NCBI GenBank assembly: GCA_013001885.1
Contig: JABDLD010000006.1
Coordinates: 1-50,259 of the forward strand
DNA length: 50,259 bases
Direction: 5' to 3'
Source of the DNA: Lysobacterales bacterium
GTDB taxonomy: Bacteria; Pseudomonadota; Gammaproteobacteria; Xanthomonadales; SZUA-36
The notes below the pieces were generated by a model. The model was not told the origin of the DNA and did no database searches. It saw only the letters and a program-made list of their open reading frames with translations. Shown here one piece after another: positions 8,778-18,307 of the stretch. The first letter of the stretch is position 1. The number at the start of each line of letters is the position of its first letter. A program made the translations under genes and the position numbers.

Positions 8778-10337
8778 TCACGACGCCCCTTTTTCGAGAT
8801 GATGCTTACGCAAACCTCCCGCCACGAGCGCGATGCCATAGACGGCTGCACCCACCGCAATAAGCCAGGCCAGCCGCATCGAGCGCTCTACCGCCGATGC
8901 GTCCGCCCAATGTCCGATTTCACCGAATTGCCACCAGATGACGGCCACCATCGCGGCACACGCCGCGACAACCGCCAGCACAACCCGTCCCCATCCCGGT
9001 TCGGGCTGATAAACGGCCTGATTTCTGAGCCCGCGGTAAAGCAACCCCGCATTAATATAGGCGGCGACGGAACTCGCCAGCGCCAGTCCGGTATGCGGCC
9101 CCTTGAATGCCAGCGCAAGCAGGACCCCGACAAATATGAAGTTAAGCGCCATGTTGGAGACCATGGCGATAATGGCTATCTTCACCGGCGTTTTGGTGTC
9201 CTGCCGGGCATAGAATCCTGGCGCGAGCACTTTGACCGCGATGAATGCAGGCAGGCCGGCAGCGTAAGCGGAAAGGCTAAGGGCGGACATTTCGACGTCG
9301 CTCATCTGAAATGCCTGGTACTGGAACAGCGTGATGAGAATCGGCGTGGAAAGCACGGCCAGGCCCAATGCCGCCGGCAAAGTGATGATCACGGCAAGTC
9401 GCAAAGCCCAGTCGAGCGTTGCGGAAAATGCGTGCGGATCCTGACGGGCGAATTTACGCGACAGGTTCGGCAATATCACTGTCGAGAGCGCCACGCCGAA
9501 CACCCCGAGTGGAAATTCCAGCAGGCGGTCCGAATAATACAGCCAGGAAACACTACCGCTGACCAGGAAAGTAGCGATCACCACGTCCAGCAGCAGGTTC
9601 ACCTGCGCCACCGATGACCCGATTAATGTCGGAATCATCAACTTGAGAATCTTGCGCACACCTGAATGCCGCCAGCCCCAGCGCGGACGAGGCATCAGGC
9701 CCAGCCGCATCAAGGCAGGAACCTGCACCAGCAATTGCGCGATGCCGGCGACCAGAACACCCCAGGCCAGCGCCTTCACCGGCACATCCATCCTGCCGGA
9801 CAACAGCACGGCGGCTGTAATCAAAGAGATATTCAGCAATGCCGGCGTCAGCGCCGGCACCAGGAACCGGTCGAAGGTGTTGAGGATGCCTCCCGCCAGG
9901 GCCGTCAGGGAGATCAGCAGAATATAGGGAAACGTGATCCTCAGCATGTCTGCAGACAGCCAGAATTCGGGCCGGCCTTCGATCAACCAGCCCGGGGCGA
10001 AAATGGACAGCACCAGGGGCGCGGCCAATACCCCGAACGCGGTCAGAACCAGGAGAATGCCGGCCAGGGTGCCGGAGACGTGATCGATCAAATCCCGCAG
10101 CGCCCTGCGGTCTCCGGATGCCCGAACCTCAGAGAGCACGGGAACGAAGGCCAGGGAGAAAGAACCCTCAGCGAACAGGCGGCGCATAAAGTTGGGGATT
10201 TTGAAGGCCAGAAAAAAGGCATCCGTTTCACTACTGGCGCCGAAGTAACGCGCAAACACCATGTCCCGGATGAACCCGAGAATTCGGGACGTGATGGTGG
10301 CAGTGCCTACCTTGGCCGTGGATTTAAGTAGCTGCAA
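8778..10337 (-). CDS. murJ: Lipid II flippase MurJ
   Basis: Polytopic inner-membrane protein of the MOP superfamily that moves lipid II to the outer leaflet. It has 519 residues with about 14 predicted hydrophobic segments. The N-terminal part (ITSRILGFIRDMVFARYFGAS, TDAFFLAFKIPNFMRRLFAEG) carries the conserved Arg and Asp residues that line the cavity, and GSFSLAFVPVL follows. Later SDRLLEFPLGVFGVALSTVI is also typical. It is divergent from rpsT, as in Pseudomonas and E. coli relatives. The ribF start lies 75 nt downstream. Confidence 0.96.
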   Translation of the reverse strand: MQLLKSTAKVGTATITSRILGFIRDMVFARYFGASSETDAFFLAFKIPNFMRRLFAEGSFSLAFVPVLSEVRASGDRRALRDLIDHVSGTLAGILLVLTAFGVLAAPLVLSIFAPGWLIEGRPEFWLSADMLRITFPYILLISLTALAGGILNTFDRFLVPALTPALLNISLITAAVLLSGRMDVPVKALAWGVLVAGIAQLLVQVPALMRLGLMPRPRWGWRHSGVRKILKLMIPTLIGSSVAQVNLLLDVVIATFLVSGSVSWLYYSDRLLEFPLGVFGVALSTVILPNLSRKFARQDPHAFSATLDWALRLAVIITLPAALGLAVLSTPILITLFQYQAFQMSDVEMSALSLSAYAAGLPAFIAVKVLAPGFYARQDTKTPVKIAIIAMVSNMALNFIFVGVLLALAFKGPHTGLALASSVAAYINAGLLYRGLRNQAVYQPEPGWGRVVLAVVAACAAMVAVIWWQFGEIGHWADASAVERSMRLAWLIAVGAAVYGIALVAGGLRKHHLEKGAS

Positions 10338-10344
10338 TTGCGGA

Positions 10345-10373
10345 TTGACCCAAACGGTAAATAATAAGATAAT
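10345..10373 (+). promoter_or_regulatory. Sigma-70 promoter of rpsT
   Basis: TTGACC (10345-10350) and GATAAT (10368-10373) are spaced by exactly 17 nt. The next bases, GCCCGGC, form a GC-rich discriminator typical of stringently controlled ribosomal-protein promoters. The leader to the start codon would be about 35 nt. The -35 lies only 8 nt from the divergent murJ start. Confidence 0.75.
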
Positions 10374-10415
10374 GCCCGGCTAGATTTTTAACATTATTTT
10401 CTTTGGAGAAATATC

Positions 10416-10676
10416 TTGGCCAACAGTCTATCAGCTCGTAAACGGGCTCGTCAGTCGGAACGCAATCGCCGCCGCAATGCGAGCCAGCGATCACATGTCC
10501 GCACGTCCATCAAGACGGTGCTGCGGGCCATCGAAAACGGTGACAAATCTGCAGCCGAAGCCGCTTACAAGGCCGCGGTTCCCGCGATCGACCACTCGGT
10601 GTCGAAAGGAATCATGCCGAAAAACAAGGCTGCGCGGCATAAGTCACGCCTGAACAAGCACATACGTGCAATGTAA
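10416..10676 (+). CDS. rpsT: 30S ribosomal protein S20, UUG start
   Basis: Primary 16S rRNA-binding protein of the 30S subunit, 86 residues and very basic. The start codon is TTG: TTG-GCC-AAC gives MANSLSARKRARQ, with TTTGGAGAAA just upstream; no in-frame ATG exists near it. E. coli rpsT also starts with UUG, and its autogenous control by S20 depends on that start, so the same feedback is likely here. The full family signature is seen, including RRRNASQRSHVRT and the C-terminal KNKAARHKSRLNKHI. A strong hairpin terminator follows. Confidence 0.98.
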   Translation: MANSLSARKRARQSERNRRRNASQRSHVRTSIKTVLRAIENGDKSAAEAAYKAAVPAIDHSVSKGIMPKNKAARHKSRLNKHIRAM

Positions 10677-10712
10677 TTATTGTTCCGGCCCTGATTATGG
10701 GCCCGGGATATG

Positions 10713-10741
10713 AAAAAGCCCCGCCAAAAGCGGGGCTTTTT
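10713..10741. terminator. Bidirectional terminator between rpsT and obgE
   Basis: A 12-bp perfect stem (AAAAAGCCCCGC / GCGGGGCTTTTT) closes a CAAAA loop. T-runs are present on both strands, so it serves the convergent rpsT and obgE transcripts. Confidence 0.9.
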
Positions 10742-10755
10742 TGTGGCGAATCCCA

Positions 10756-11835
10756 TCAGGGATCGAACGGTTCTTCAGGAAATTCAGCCGTTTCGGGCTC
10801 GCGGACTGCCCGCGACTCTTCATCCGCCAGCAATTCGAGTTCCGCCGATACGCGCTGCATGAGCTCTTCCGTGCCGCTGTGCGCAACCGATGAAATCAGC
10901 ATCCAGGGGCCGTCCCAGCCCAGCTCCGCAACAACCTCTTCCGCTTTCTCCTTTGCCTCGCCATCCGGAAGAAGATCAGCCTTGCTGAACACCAGCCAGC
11001 GGGGTTTGTCCATCAGTCCGGGATCGAATTTCTGCATCTCCAACTCGAGCTGACGAACCTGCTCCGCCGGATTCGAATCCGATGTAAGCGGCGCCAGGTC
11101 GACCAGGTGCAGCAACAGGCGGGTGCGCTGCAGATGCTTCAAAAACTGGATTCCCAGGCCCGAGCCTTCCGCGGCGCCTTCGATCAGGCCGGGTATGTCG
11201 GCGATGACGAAACTGCGTTCGTAATCAATTCGCACCACACCGAGGTTCGGGTAAAGCGTGGTGAACGGATAGTCCGCCACCTTGGGCCGGGCGGCAGACA
11301 CGGCGCTGATCAGGGTCGATTTACCGGCATTCGGGAAGCCGAGCAGGCCGACGTCGGCCAGCACCTTCAGCTCCAGGTGGAGCGCGCGCGATTCCCCCGG
11401 GGAGCCCGGCACTGTTTTGCGCGGGGCGCGGTTGGTAGAACTCTTGAAGTGAACGTTACCCAACCCGCCGCGGCCGCCTTGCGCCACCAGCAACTGCTGG
11501 CCGTGCCCAGTGACCTCACCGATTTGCTCGCCGGTTTCGTTTTCGGTAACGATGGTGCCCAGAGGAACCCGGATGCTGATGTCCTCGCCGCTCTTTCCGG
11601 TCATATTGCTGCCGGAACCCCCCTGGCCGTTGGGCGCCTTGTAGCTCCGGTTATGACGGAAATCCACCAGCGTGTTCAGGCCGGAGTCCCCCTCAAGGAA
11701 CACGCTTCCCCCGCGGCCGCCATCGCCGCCGTCAGGACCGCCGTACTGGATGAATTTCTCGCGCCTGAAAGAACCAGAGCCATTGCCGCCATTACCGGCA
11801 TTCACGGTGATCAGTGCTTCATCAACGAATTTCAT
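10756..11835 (-). CDS. obgE: Obg family GTPase ObgE/CgtA
   Basis: Essential GTPase of late 50S subunit assembly and the stringent response, 359 residues. The N-terminal glycine-rich Obg fold (1-158) has [17 protein letters not shown] and [19 protein letters not shown]. The G domain carries GFPNAGKST (G1), DIPGLIEGA (G3) and SKADL in place of NKxD (G4). The last 20 residues are acidic, as in many proteobacteria. A terminator sits between rpmA and this gene, so obgE needs read-through or a promoter of its own; I see no clear one. Confidence 0.97.
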   Translation of the reverse strand: MKFVDEALITVNAGNGGNGSGSFRREKFIQYGGPDGGDGGRGGSVFLEGDSGLNTLVDFRHNRSYKAPNGQGGSGSNMTGKSGEDISIRVPLGTIVTENETGEQIGEVTGHGQQLLVAQGGRGGLGNVHFKSSTNRAPRKTVPGSPGESRALHLELKVLADVGLLGFPNAGKSTLISAVSAARPKVADYPFTTLYPNLGVVRIDYERSFVIADIPGLIEGAAEGSGLGIQFLKHLQRTRLLLHLVDLAPLTSDSNPAEQVRQLELEMQKFDPGLMDKPRWLVFSKADLLPDGEAKEKAEEVVAELGWDGPWMLISSVAHSGTEELMQRVSAELELLADEESRAVREPETAEFPEEPFDP

Positions 11836-11874
11836 GACTCTATCTTAAACTCCGGGCGCGTGGCGCGCACATAC

Positions 11875-11896
11875 AAAAAACCCCGCCTGGGCGGGG
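11875..11896 (-). terminator. Terminator of the rplU-rpmA transcript
   Basis: On the minus strand GGCGGGG... hairpin (CCCCGCC TG GGCGGGG on plus, 11881-11896) is followed by TTTTTTG. It lies 31 nt after rpmA and 39 nt before obgE, so it separates the two ribosomal genes from obgE. Confidence 0.85.
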
Positions 11897-11927
11897 TCTT
11901 TTCTCAATTTCAAAACCGTTTTGTATT

Positions 11928-12185
11928 TCAGGAATTTTCGACACTCACGTACTTGCGCTTCGGTGAGCCTTTCAATTCGAATTTGACTTTGCCGTCGCTC
12001 AGCGCGAACAGCGTGTGGTCACGGCCTACGCCCACATTCTCACCGGCACGGAAACGCGTGCCGCGCTGGCGGACGATGATGTTGCCCGCAAGCACTGATT
12101 CTCCGCCGTAGCGTTTCACGCCCAGGTACTTGGGATTCGAATCGCGACCGTTACGTGTACTGCCGCCCGCTTTTTTATGTGCCAT
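11928..12185 (-). CDS. rpmA: 50S ribosomal protein L27
   Basis: L27 reaches the peptidyl-transferase centre with its N-terminus. The 85-residue protein starts [20 protein letters not shown], the standard gammaproteobacterial form without the cleavable extension of Firmicutes. [18 protein letters not shown] and the Gly-rich [11 protein letters not shown] stretch are typical. It follows rplU by 31 nt, and both are read from the same promoter. Confidence 0.98.
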   Translation of the reverse strand: MAHKKAGGSTRNGRDSNPKYLGVKRYGGESVLAGNIIVRQRGTRFRAGENVGVGRDHTLFALSDGKVKFELKGSPKRKYVSVENS

Positions 12186-12216
12186 GAGTCAATCTCTCCT
12201 AATTTCGATGTCGCGA

Positions 12217-12528
12217 TCAGGCGTCGATGCCGGTGATTTCAATCTGGGTGAAATACTGACGATGGCCCATCTGCTTGCGGTAATTCTTGCGGCGTTTGAA
12301 CTTGATGACCTTGATCTTGTCGCGCCGGCCGTGATCAACCACCGTCGCGGTTACCTTGCCGCCTTTCAGAAAAGGAGCGCCGATCTTCACGTCTTCACCT
12401 TCACCGACCATCAGCACCTGGTCGAGTTCGACCGTGGAGCCTTTCTCGGCTTCGATTTTTTCAACCTTTATGACGTCTCCGGTGGTAGCCCGGTATTGCT
12501 TACCGCCGGTTTTGAATACTGCATACAT
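12217..12528 (-). CDS. rplU: 50S ribosomal protein L21
   Basis: L21 binds 23S rRNA and is encoded together with L27. It has 103 residues beginning [18 protein letters not shown] and contains the signature [20 protein letters not shown]. In most gammaproteobacteria ispB is divergent from rplU; here uvrA takes that place and ispB is 18 kb away. Confidence 0.98.
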   Translation of the reverse strand: MYAVFKTGGKQYRATTGDVIKVEKIEAEKGSTVELDQVLMVGEGEDVKIGAPFLKGGKVTATVVDHGRRDKIKVIKFKRRKNYRKQMGHRQYFTQIEITGIDA

Positions 12529-12572
12529 TGGATTTCAGCTCCGTGTCGAAACGGCCCTACAAAAGGGCGAGA

Positions 12573-12601
12573 ATGTTAGCTGTTTTCCGCTTCCCGGTCA
12601 A
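12573..12601 (-). promoter_or_regulatory. Promoter of rplU-rpmA
   Basis: On the minus strand TTGACC (12601-12596) and TAACAT (12578-12573) are 17 nt apart, leaving a leader of about 38 nt to the rplU ATG. Confidence 0.6.
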
Positions 12602-12635
12602 CCTTTAACAGCCCACTATTGTACAGCAATTCGCT

Positions 12636-12665
12636 TTGCGTGTGAGTCCCTTCGGGGAGTATAGT
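12636..12665 (+). promoter_or_regulatory. Promoter of uvrA
   Basis: TTGCGT (12636-12641) and TATAGT (12660-12665) are 18 nt apart. The leader to ATG 12685 would be only about 13 nt. I find no CTGT-N8-ACAG LexA box nearby, so classical SOS control is not visible. Confidence 0.5.
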
Positions 12666-12684
12666 AGTCGGTTTGGACGGGCCT

Positions 12685-15531
12685 ATGGACAAGATTCTCA
12701 TTCGCGGCGCACGCACGCACAACCTGGCCAATATCGATCTCGATCTTCCGAGGGATAAACTGATTGTAATCACGGGCTTATCGGGCTCGGGCAAATCATC
12801 CCTGGCGTTCGACACCATCTACGCCGAAGGCCAGCGCCGCTACGTGGAATCCCTTTCCGCCTACGCCCGGCAGTTTCTGTCGATGATGGAAAAACCGGAT
12901 GTGGACCACATCGAGGGCCTTTCTCCAGCCATATCGATCGAACAGAAATCCACTTCACACAATCCGCGCTCAACCGTGGGCACAATTACCGAAATATATG
13001 ATTATTTGCGCCTGCTGTTCGCTCGAGTCGGCACGCCGTGTTGCCCGGATCACGGGATTCCGCTCGAGGCCCAGACCATCAGCCAGATGGTTGACCACGT
13101 ACTCAACTTCCCAGAGGGCACCAAATTGATGCTGATGGCGCCCGTGGTCCGGAACCGCAAAGGCGAACACCTGCAGCTGTTTGACGAACTGCGGGCTCAG
13201 GGATTCGTGCGCGCCCGGGTTGACGGTGTCGTTTATGATCTCGACGAAGTCCCACCGCTGGAGTTGCGGCGTAAACACACCATCGAGGTGGTCGTGGACC
13301 GCATCAAGGTGCGTGAGGACCTCAAGCAGCGCCTGGCCGAATCGTTTGAAACCGCGATCGTACTGACCGACGGCATTGCGATCATTTCGCCCATGGACGA
13401 GGACAGCGCACTGGAAGAAAAGCTCTTCAGCGCCCGGTTTTCCTGCGCGTATTGTGATTACAGTCTGCAGGAACTCGAGCCGAGAATGTTCAGCTTCAAC
13501 AATCCCAACGGCGCGTGCCCGGAGTGTGACGGCCTCGGCATCAGTCAGTTCTTTGACCCCGACCGCGTCGTCAGCAGCACGCATGTCAGCCTGGCGGGGG
13601 GCGCAGTGCGCGGCTGGGATCGCCGTAACGCCTATTACTTTCAGATCATCCAGGCCCTGGCCAGGCACTACGGCTTTGACGTGGATACGCCATTCGAGGA
13701 CCTGCCGAGGAAAATTCGAGAAATCGTGCTGCACGGCAGCGGCGACGAAATCATCGAATTTCGCTATTTCGGGGACAACGGGGTGCAAAAAAGACAGCAT
13801 CCTTTTGCCGGCATCATTCCCAACCTCGAGCGGCGTTACCGCGAGACGGACTCCCGCATCGTTCGCGAGGAGCTGTCAAAGTACATCAGCCAGAAACCCT
13901 GCCCGACCTGTGAAGGCCAGAGGCTGAACCGGGAAGCGCGCAATGTTTTTGTCGCCAAGACCAACCTGCCGACCATCACCGCCTGGCCCATCCAGCGTTG
14001 CCTGGAGTTCTTTGACAGCCTTGAACTGGAAGGGCGACGCGGCGAGATCGCGCCGAAAATCATCAAGGAAGTGCATGAACGGCTGCACTTCCTGGTCAAT
14101 GTCGGCCTGGACTACCTGACGCTCGACCGCAAAGCCGACTCACTCTCGGGCGGTGAAGCGCAGCGAATCCGCCTGGCCAGCCAGATCGGTGCCGGGCTGG
14201 TTGGTGTCATGTACATCCTCGACGAACCGTCCATTGGCCTGCATCAACGCGATAACGAACGGCTACTCACCACCCTGACAAAGCTCCGGGATCTGGGCAA
14301 TACCGTGATCGTCGTGGAGCACGACGAAGAGGCCATCCGCGCGGCAGACTTCGTGGTCGACATCGGGCCCGGCGCCGGCGTGCACGGCGGAAAGATCATC
14401 TTCAAGGGCACACCGCAGGAACTGGAGAACGATCCTAAGTCAATGACCGGACAGTACCTGTCGGGTAAGAGAGAAATCGCCATTCCGGACACCCGCACCC
14501 CGATCGACCCGCAGCGGATGCTGAAAGTCATCGGGGCAACCGGCAATAACCTGAAGAACGTGACGCTGGAAATTCCTGCAGGCTTGTTTATTTGCGTGAC
14601 CGGAGTGTCGGGTTCCGGTAAATCCACGTTGATCAACGACACCCTGCACCGCCTGGCCGCCCGTGAGCTTTACAGCAGTTCGGCCCAGCCCGCCCCGTTT
14701 TCGGCAGTTGAAAACCTGGGCTTGTTCGACAAGGTAGTCGATATCGACCAATCCCCGATTGGCCGAACGCCCCGTTCAAATCCAGCCACTTACACCGGTA
14801 TGTTTACCCCGATCCGGGACTTGTTTGCCGGAACGCAGGAAGCAAGGGCCCGTGGTTACAAGCCGGGACGCTTCAGTTTCAATGTCAAAGGCGGCCGCTG
14901 TGAAGCATGTCAGGGAGACGGCATGATCCGCGTGGAAATGCATTTTCTGCCGGACATCTACGTGCCCTGCGATGTGTGCAAAGGCAAACGCTACAACCGC
15001 GAGTCGCTCAGCGTCACTTACAAGGGCAAGAACATCCATGAAGTGCTGCAGATGACGGTGGAAGAAGCGCTTGATTTTTTTCAGCCGGTACCGGCCGTGG
15101 CCAGAAAGCTGCAGACCATGACCGACGTCGGCCTTTCTTACATCACCCTGGGCCAGAGCGCGGTCACGCTATCCGGCGGCGAGGCGCAGCGCATCAAGCT
15201 TTCCAAGGAGCTCAGCAAACGCGATACCGGGCAAACGCTTTACATCCTGGATGAGCCGACTACCGGCCTGCATTTTCAGGATATCGAGCAACTGCTGAAA
15301 GTGCTCCACCGGTTGAGGGACCACGGCAATACCGTGGTGGTTATCGAACACAACCTGGACGTGATCAAAACCGCCGACTGGATCATCGACCTCGGCCCGG
15401 AGGGCGGCGACAAGGGCGGTGAAATCATTGCCCAGGGCACACCCGGGGAAGTAGCGAATATTGCCGGCTCGTATACCGGTCAGTTTCTCGCCCGCATGCT
15501 GGGTGCGAGGCAGCAGCGCAAGAGCGCATGA
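12685..15531 (+). CDS. uvrA: Excinuclease ABC subunit A
   Basis: Damage-recognition ATPase of nucleotide-excision repair, 948 residues. It is a tandem ABC protein: Walker [10 protein letters not shown] near residue 35 and [10 protein letters not shown] in the second half, with two LSGGEAQRI signature motifs and [13 protein letters not shown] / [13 protein letters not shown] Walker B regions. Zinc-binding Cys occur in CAYC...CPECDG, CPTCEG and CEACQG...CDVCKG. ATG 12685 ([14 protein letters not shown]) aligns with E. coli UvrA; a TTG four codons upstream is in frame but unneeded. A GGACGGG stretch serves as ribosome-binding site. Confidence 0.98.
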   Translation: MDKILIRGARTHNLANIDLDLPRDKLIVITGLSGSGKSSLAFDTIYAEGQRRYVESLSAYARQFLSMMEKPDVDHIEGLSPAISIEQKSTSHNPRSTVGTITEIYDYLRLLFARVGTPCCPDHGIPLEAQTISQMVDHVLNFPEGTKLMLMAPVVRNRKGEHLQLFDELRAQGFVRARVDGVVYDLDEVPPLELRRKHTIEVVVDRIKVREDLKQRLAESFETAIVLTDGIAIISPMDEDSALEEKLFSARFSCAYCDYSLQELEPRMFSFNNPNGACPECDGLGISQFFDPDRVVSSTHVSLAGGAVRGWDRRNAYYFQIIQALARHYGFDVDTPFEDLPRKIREIVLHGSGDEIIEFRYFGDNGVQKRQHPFAGIIPNLERRYRETDSRIVREELSKYISQKPCPTCEGQRLNREARNVFVAKTNLPTITAWPIQRCLEFFDSLELEGRRGEIAPKIIKEVHERLHFLVNVGLDYLTLDRKADSLSGGEAQRIRLASQIGAGLVGVMYILDEPSIGLHQRDNERLLTTLTKLRDLGNTVIVVEHDEEAIRAADFVVDIGPGAGVHGGKIIFKGTPQELENDPKSMTGQYLSGKREIAIPDTRTPIDPQRMLKVIGATGNNLKNVTLEIPAGLFICVTGVSGSGKSTLINDTLHRLAARELYSSSAQPAPFSAVENLGLFDKVVDIDQSPIGRTPRSNPATYTGMFTPIRDLFAGTQEARARGYKPGRFSFNVKGGRCEACQGDGMIRVEMHFLPDIYVPCDVCKGKRYNRESLSVTYKGKNIHEVLQMTVEEALDFFQPVPAVARKLQTMTDVGLSYITLGQSAVTLSGGEAQRIKLSKELSKRDTGQTLYILDEPTTGLHFQDIEQLLKVLHRLRDHGNTVVVIEHNLDVIKTADWIIDLGPEGGDKGGEIIAQGTPGEVANIAGSYTGQFLARMLGARQQRKSA

Positions 15532-15543
15532 ACACAAACTGGA

Positions 15544-15987
15544 TCAGCGACGCTCCACAGGCACCTGGTAGCTGAAGCGCCGCCCGTCGGCCGTCGCTAA
15601 CTCAATAGTGACCGTCCGGCCGGGCTGAATTTCGCCGACAGGCATCATCAGCATCAGATGGTAGCCGCCAGGCTCCAACATGACCTCGGCTCCCGCTCCA
15701 ATGCTCAGCGCCGGCACTTCCAGCATCCTGCTGACTCCGTCCTGCACTTCGGTCCGGTGCAGACTGACGTCACCAAAATCCGGACTGGCAAACGAGACAA
15801 ACTCAATGTCCGAGCGCCCCGGGTTACTCAATACACCAAATGCGGCCGTCATTTTCATGCCCGGCGGAACGGGTCGAACCCACGACTCGGTAAATTCAGG
15901 CCCGGCCTTGCTGCCCGGACTGCAGGCAACGAGTAAGATACCGAATACCAGCCACCCATAGCCAAGTTGTCTGAATATATTTTTCAT
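15544..15987 (-). CDS. PCuAC-type copper chaperone lipoprotein
   Basis: Copper(I) chaperone of the DUF461/PCuAC family that helps metallate cytochrome oxidase outside the cytoplasm. The 147-residue protein has a lipoprotein signal with Cys22 in LLVAC, so it should be membrane-anchored rather than free. The copper motif Hx10Mx21HxM is perfect: His77, Met88, His110 and Met112. The rest is the expected beta-sandwich with PGRSDIEFVSF and LEPGGYHLMLM. It converges on uvrA with 12 nt between stops. No partner Sco or cox gene lies nearby. Confidence 0.9.
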   Translation of the reverse strand: MKNIFRQLGYGWLVFGILLVACSPGSKAGPEFTESWVRPVPPGMKMTAAFGVLSNPGRSDIEFVSFASPDFGDVSLHRTEVQDGVSRMLEVPALSIGAGAEVMLEPGGYHLMLMMPVGEIQPGRTVTIELATADGRRFSYQVPVERR

Positions 15988-16046
15988 GCGGTAACCCCAA
16001 TCACCCTTCTATTGCGTTTAAAGGGCAGACCCAACGGAGACAAACC

Positions 16047-17555
16047 ATGAACAATCCCACCAAGAACCTGCTCCCCCTGTTAATTGGCGCCTGGTGCGCC
16101 GGTGTCGCGGCGGCAGCTGAACCTGCCGCCAGCAATGACTCCATTACCATATACTCCAGCCTGCAGCCCGGGGCCGTGTCGCCCGAATTGTACCGGCCGG
16201 TTGCCGGGCGAAATTTCGGCGGCCAGGTTCCCGGCTACGCGATCGTGCGCCATGACCGTTCCTATGATATCGAAAAAGGACTGCGTCCACTCAGGGTAAG
16301 TGATGTTGCGGCGCTGATCGATCCGACTACCGTCACATTTGCATCGCTCGATGAACCCGGCACGCGTGTGTTGGAACAAAGTTTTCAATTTGACCTCGTC
16401 AGCCAGGCGAAATTGCTGCAGCGCTATCTCGGGCAGCGGGTTACTGTCGAGTTGCCCAGGGGCGATAGTGTGGACCTGGCCGAAGGTATTTTGCTGGGCG
16501 CAGGAGACGGCCTCACGCTGCAAATGGATGACGGCAGCGTGCAGGCAGTGCGCAGTTACAGCAACATCCGGTTCTCCCAGTTACCGGGGGGACTTATCAC
16601 CAGGCCGACCCTGGAATGGCTGCTGGACAGCCCGGCCAGCGGCTCGCAGCAAACCCGCATCAGCTATGAAACACGCGGTATGACCTGGTGGACCGATTAC
16701 AACATCATTTACGACGAATCCCGGGATTGTTCCATGGATCTTTCAGCCTGGGTCAGCATTATCAACCAGTCCGGAGCAGGTTACAGCGACGCCCGGTTAA
16801 AACTGATCGCAGGCGATGTGAACCGGGCTGAGAGCAAACAACCCCGCCGCGACGTCGTTTACAAAATGGCCATGGCAGAAGAAGCCGCCGGGTTCGTCGA
16901 GAAAACCTTTTTTGAGTATCACCTCTACACCCTGGGACGGCCCACCAGCCTGCCCGACAATTCCACCAAGCAGATTCAGCTGATGCCCACAGCCCGCGGG
17001 ATAAAGTGCAAAAAAGAGTTGGTGTTCGCACCGACACTGGATATCCAATATTACGGGTATCAGCAATTCAACCAGGAATATGGACGCTACGGCAACGGCG
17101 ACGTGAATGTATTCTTGCGTTTTGAAAATGACAAGTCACAGCAGCTTGGAATACCGCTTCCGGCCGGCCGTATCCGGGTGAACCAGGCGGATCCAGCCGA
17201 CGGCAGCCTTGAATTCATTGGTGAGGACGTGATCGGTCATACCCCGCGAAATGAAGACGTGCTGATCGAAATGGGGAACGCCTTTGACGTCGTGGGCGAA
17301 CGCAAACAAACCGATTTCAGGGTGGATACCCGCACCAGGAACCTGTGGGAGACGTTCGAGATTACGCTACGAAATCACAAGGATGACGCTGTGGAGGTCG
17401 CGGTTCTCGAAAATCTTTACCGAGCAGCCAACTGGAAAATCGAAAACGCCAGCCAGGCGCACCAAAGGGAAAACAGCAATCGAATCCGGTTTGATGTGAA
17501 AGTGCCCAGTGAAGGCGAGCGCGTGGTCCGGTACACGGTTCACTATTCGTGGTGA
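16047..17555 (+). CDS. Secreted DUF4139-type protein
   Basis: Protein of 502 residues with a cleavable signal peptide (about 1-23, ending VAAAAE). The central and C-terminal parts match the DUF4139 type: TRISYETRGMTWWTDYNIIY, later PLPAGRIRVNQADPADGSLEF and a late VAVLENLYRAANWKIENAS stretch built of beta strands. The biochemical role of the family is unknown; the features suggest a periplasmic or outer-membrane-associated beta-rich protein. A good ribosome-binding site (ACGGAGACAA) precedes ATG. It is divergent from the copper chaperone and converges on two small secreted proteins. Confidence 0.75.
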   Translation: MNNPTKNLLPLLIGAWCAGVAAAAEPAASNDSITIYSSLQPGAVSPELYRPVAGRNFGGQVPGYAIVRHDRSYDIEKGLRPLRVSDVAALIDPTTVTFASLDEPGTRVLEQSFQFDLVSQAKLLQRYLGQRVTVELPRGDSVDLAEGILLGAGDGLTLQMDDGSVQAVRSYSNIRFSQLPGGLITRPTLEWLLDSPASGSQQTRISYETRGMTWWTDYNIIYDESRDCSMDLSAWVSIINQSGAGYSDARLKLIAGDVNRAESKQPRRDVVYKMAMAEEAAGFVEKTFFEYHLYTLGRPTSLPDNSTKQIQLMPTARGIKCKKELVFAPTLDIQYYGYQQFNQEYGRYGNGDVNVFLRFENDKSQQLGIPLPAGRIRVNQADPADGSLEFIGEDVIGHTPRNEDVLIEMGNAFDVVGERKQTDFRVDTRTRNLWETFEITLRNHKDDAVEVAVLENLYRAANWKIENASQAHQRENSNRIRFDVKVPSEGERVVRYTVHYSW

Positions 17556-17565
17556 ACCGGTTGGG

Positions 17566-17883
17566 TTAGCGCTTTTCGTACTTGACCGGCGGCACCACCT
17601 TGTTCTGTTTGCCGGCAACCGGCGTGCCCGGCGCCCGCGTGATGGGGCTCGGACGGGCAAACTTCACGGTTTTGCCATTTTGATAGCCGGTGTAGGTTTT
17701 TGGGGACCAGATAATGATGCTGCCCTGGGGGCCATTCACATAATGTCCCTGGCGGTACTGGCCGTAGCCGGTTTGCTGGAAAGCATGAGTGTGGTTCATA
17801 TTGGGCGTATCATGCGCCCGGGAAACTCCGGGCAACAGGGCCAGTGCGCCCGACACCATCAGTATTATGTAGCGTGTTTTCAT
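17566..17883 (-). CDS. Small secreted protein, His/Gly-rich (unknown)
   Basis: A 105-residue protein with a clear signal peptide (1-23, ending GVSRA). The mature part begins HDTPNMNHTHAFQQTGYGQY and runs through a Gly/Tyr-rich region to a basic Pro/Lys tail. No catalytic motif is recognised; the N-terminal His and Met residues could bind metal, which is inference. ATG 17883 overlaps the previous stop (ATGA), so it is coupled to the upstream gene. A longer frame extending to 18582 crosses that gene in another phase and is not believed. Confidence 0.65.
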   Translation of the reverse strand: MKTRYIILMVSGALALLPGVSRAHDTPNMNHTHAFQQTGYGQYRQGHYVNGPQGSIIIWSPKTYTGYQNGKTVKFARPSPITRAPGTPVAGKQNKVVPPVKYEKR

Positions 17884-18230
17884 CTTTTGCGGCCTTTCCT
17901 GTGCTGATACTTGTGGACTTTTCCGTGTGACCGTCCGGGGCCGTGACCACGATGAAACCGTCCCGGATGTCCGTAACGCGACCCATGATAGCACTGAGGC
18001 CCGTGACCATGCACCGGCGCGGCGATCACTGGAGCGTAGCCGTACACAGAACCGTAACTCAAGGCACCGCTGTAGCCTGAGTACCCGGAGGAATTTCCAT
18101 AAACCGCGACGCTGCCCGTCCAGCCGCTGTCCCGGTACCCAACGGAGCCGTTCCAGCCGTGCGCCAGAGCAGTTTCGCACAGCGCCAGCGCCAGCAGCCC
18201 AATCCAAAACACCCGGTAAAAGTTTTTCAT
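17880..18230 (-). CDS. Small secreted Gly/Tyr/His-rich protein (unknown)
   Basis: A 116-residue protein with a good ribosome-binding site (AAGGAGACGAAACC) before ATG 18230. A signal peptide (1-23, ending CETALA) precedes a low-complexity region with GNSSGYSGYSG and SYGSVYGYAPV repeats, and then a His/Arg/Lys-rich tail (HGHGPQCYHGSRYGHPGRF). The composition resembles structural or metal-binding surface proteins. It has no domain I recognise. It forms a two-gene unit with the next gene, overlapping by 4 nt. Confidence 0.65.
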   Translation of the reverse strand: MKNFYRVFWIGLLALALCETALAHGWNGSVGYRDSGWTGSVAVYGNSSGYSGYSGALSYGSVYGYAPVIAAPVHGHGPQCYHGSRYGHPGRFHRGHGPGRSHGKVHKYQHRKGRKR

Positions 18231-18307
18231 GGTTTCGTCTCCTTTGCGCTCCTTTGACACAAAGTCTAGACTGCAACGGCTGAACACATACTGAATAGGG
18301 AAAAGCG

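Noticed and set aside
12529-12684. LexA box in the uvrA promoter
   Set aside because: No CTGT-N8-ACAG arrangement; single CTGT and ACAG words are too far apart.
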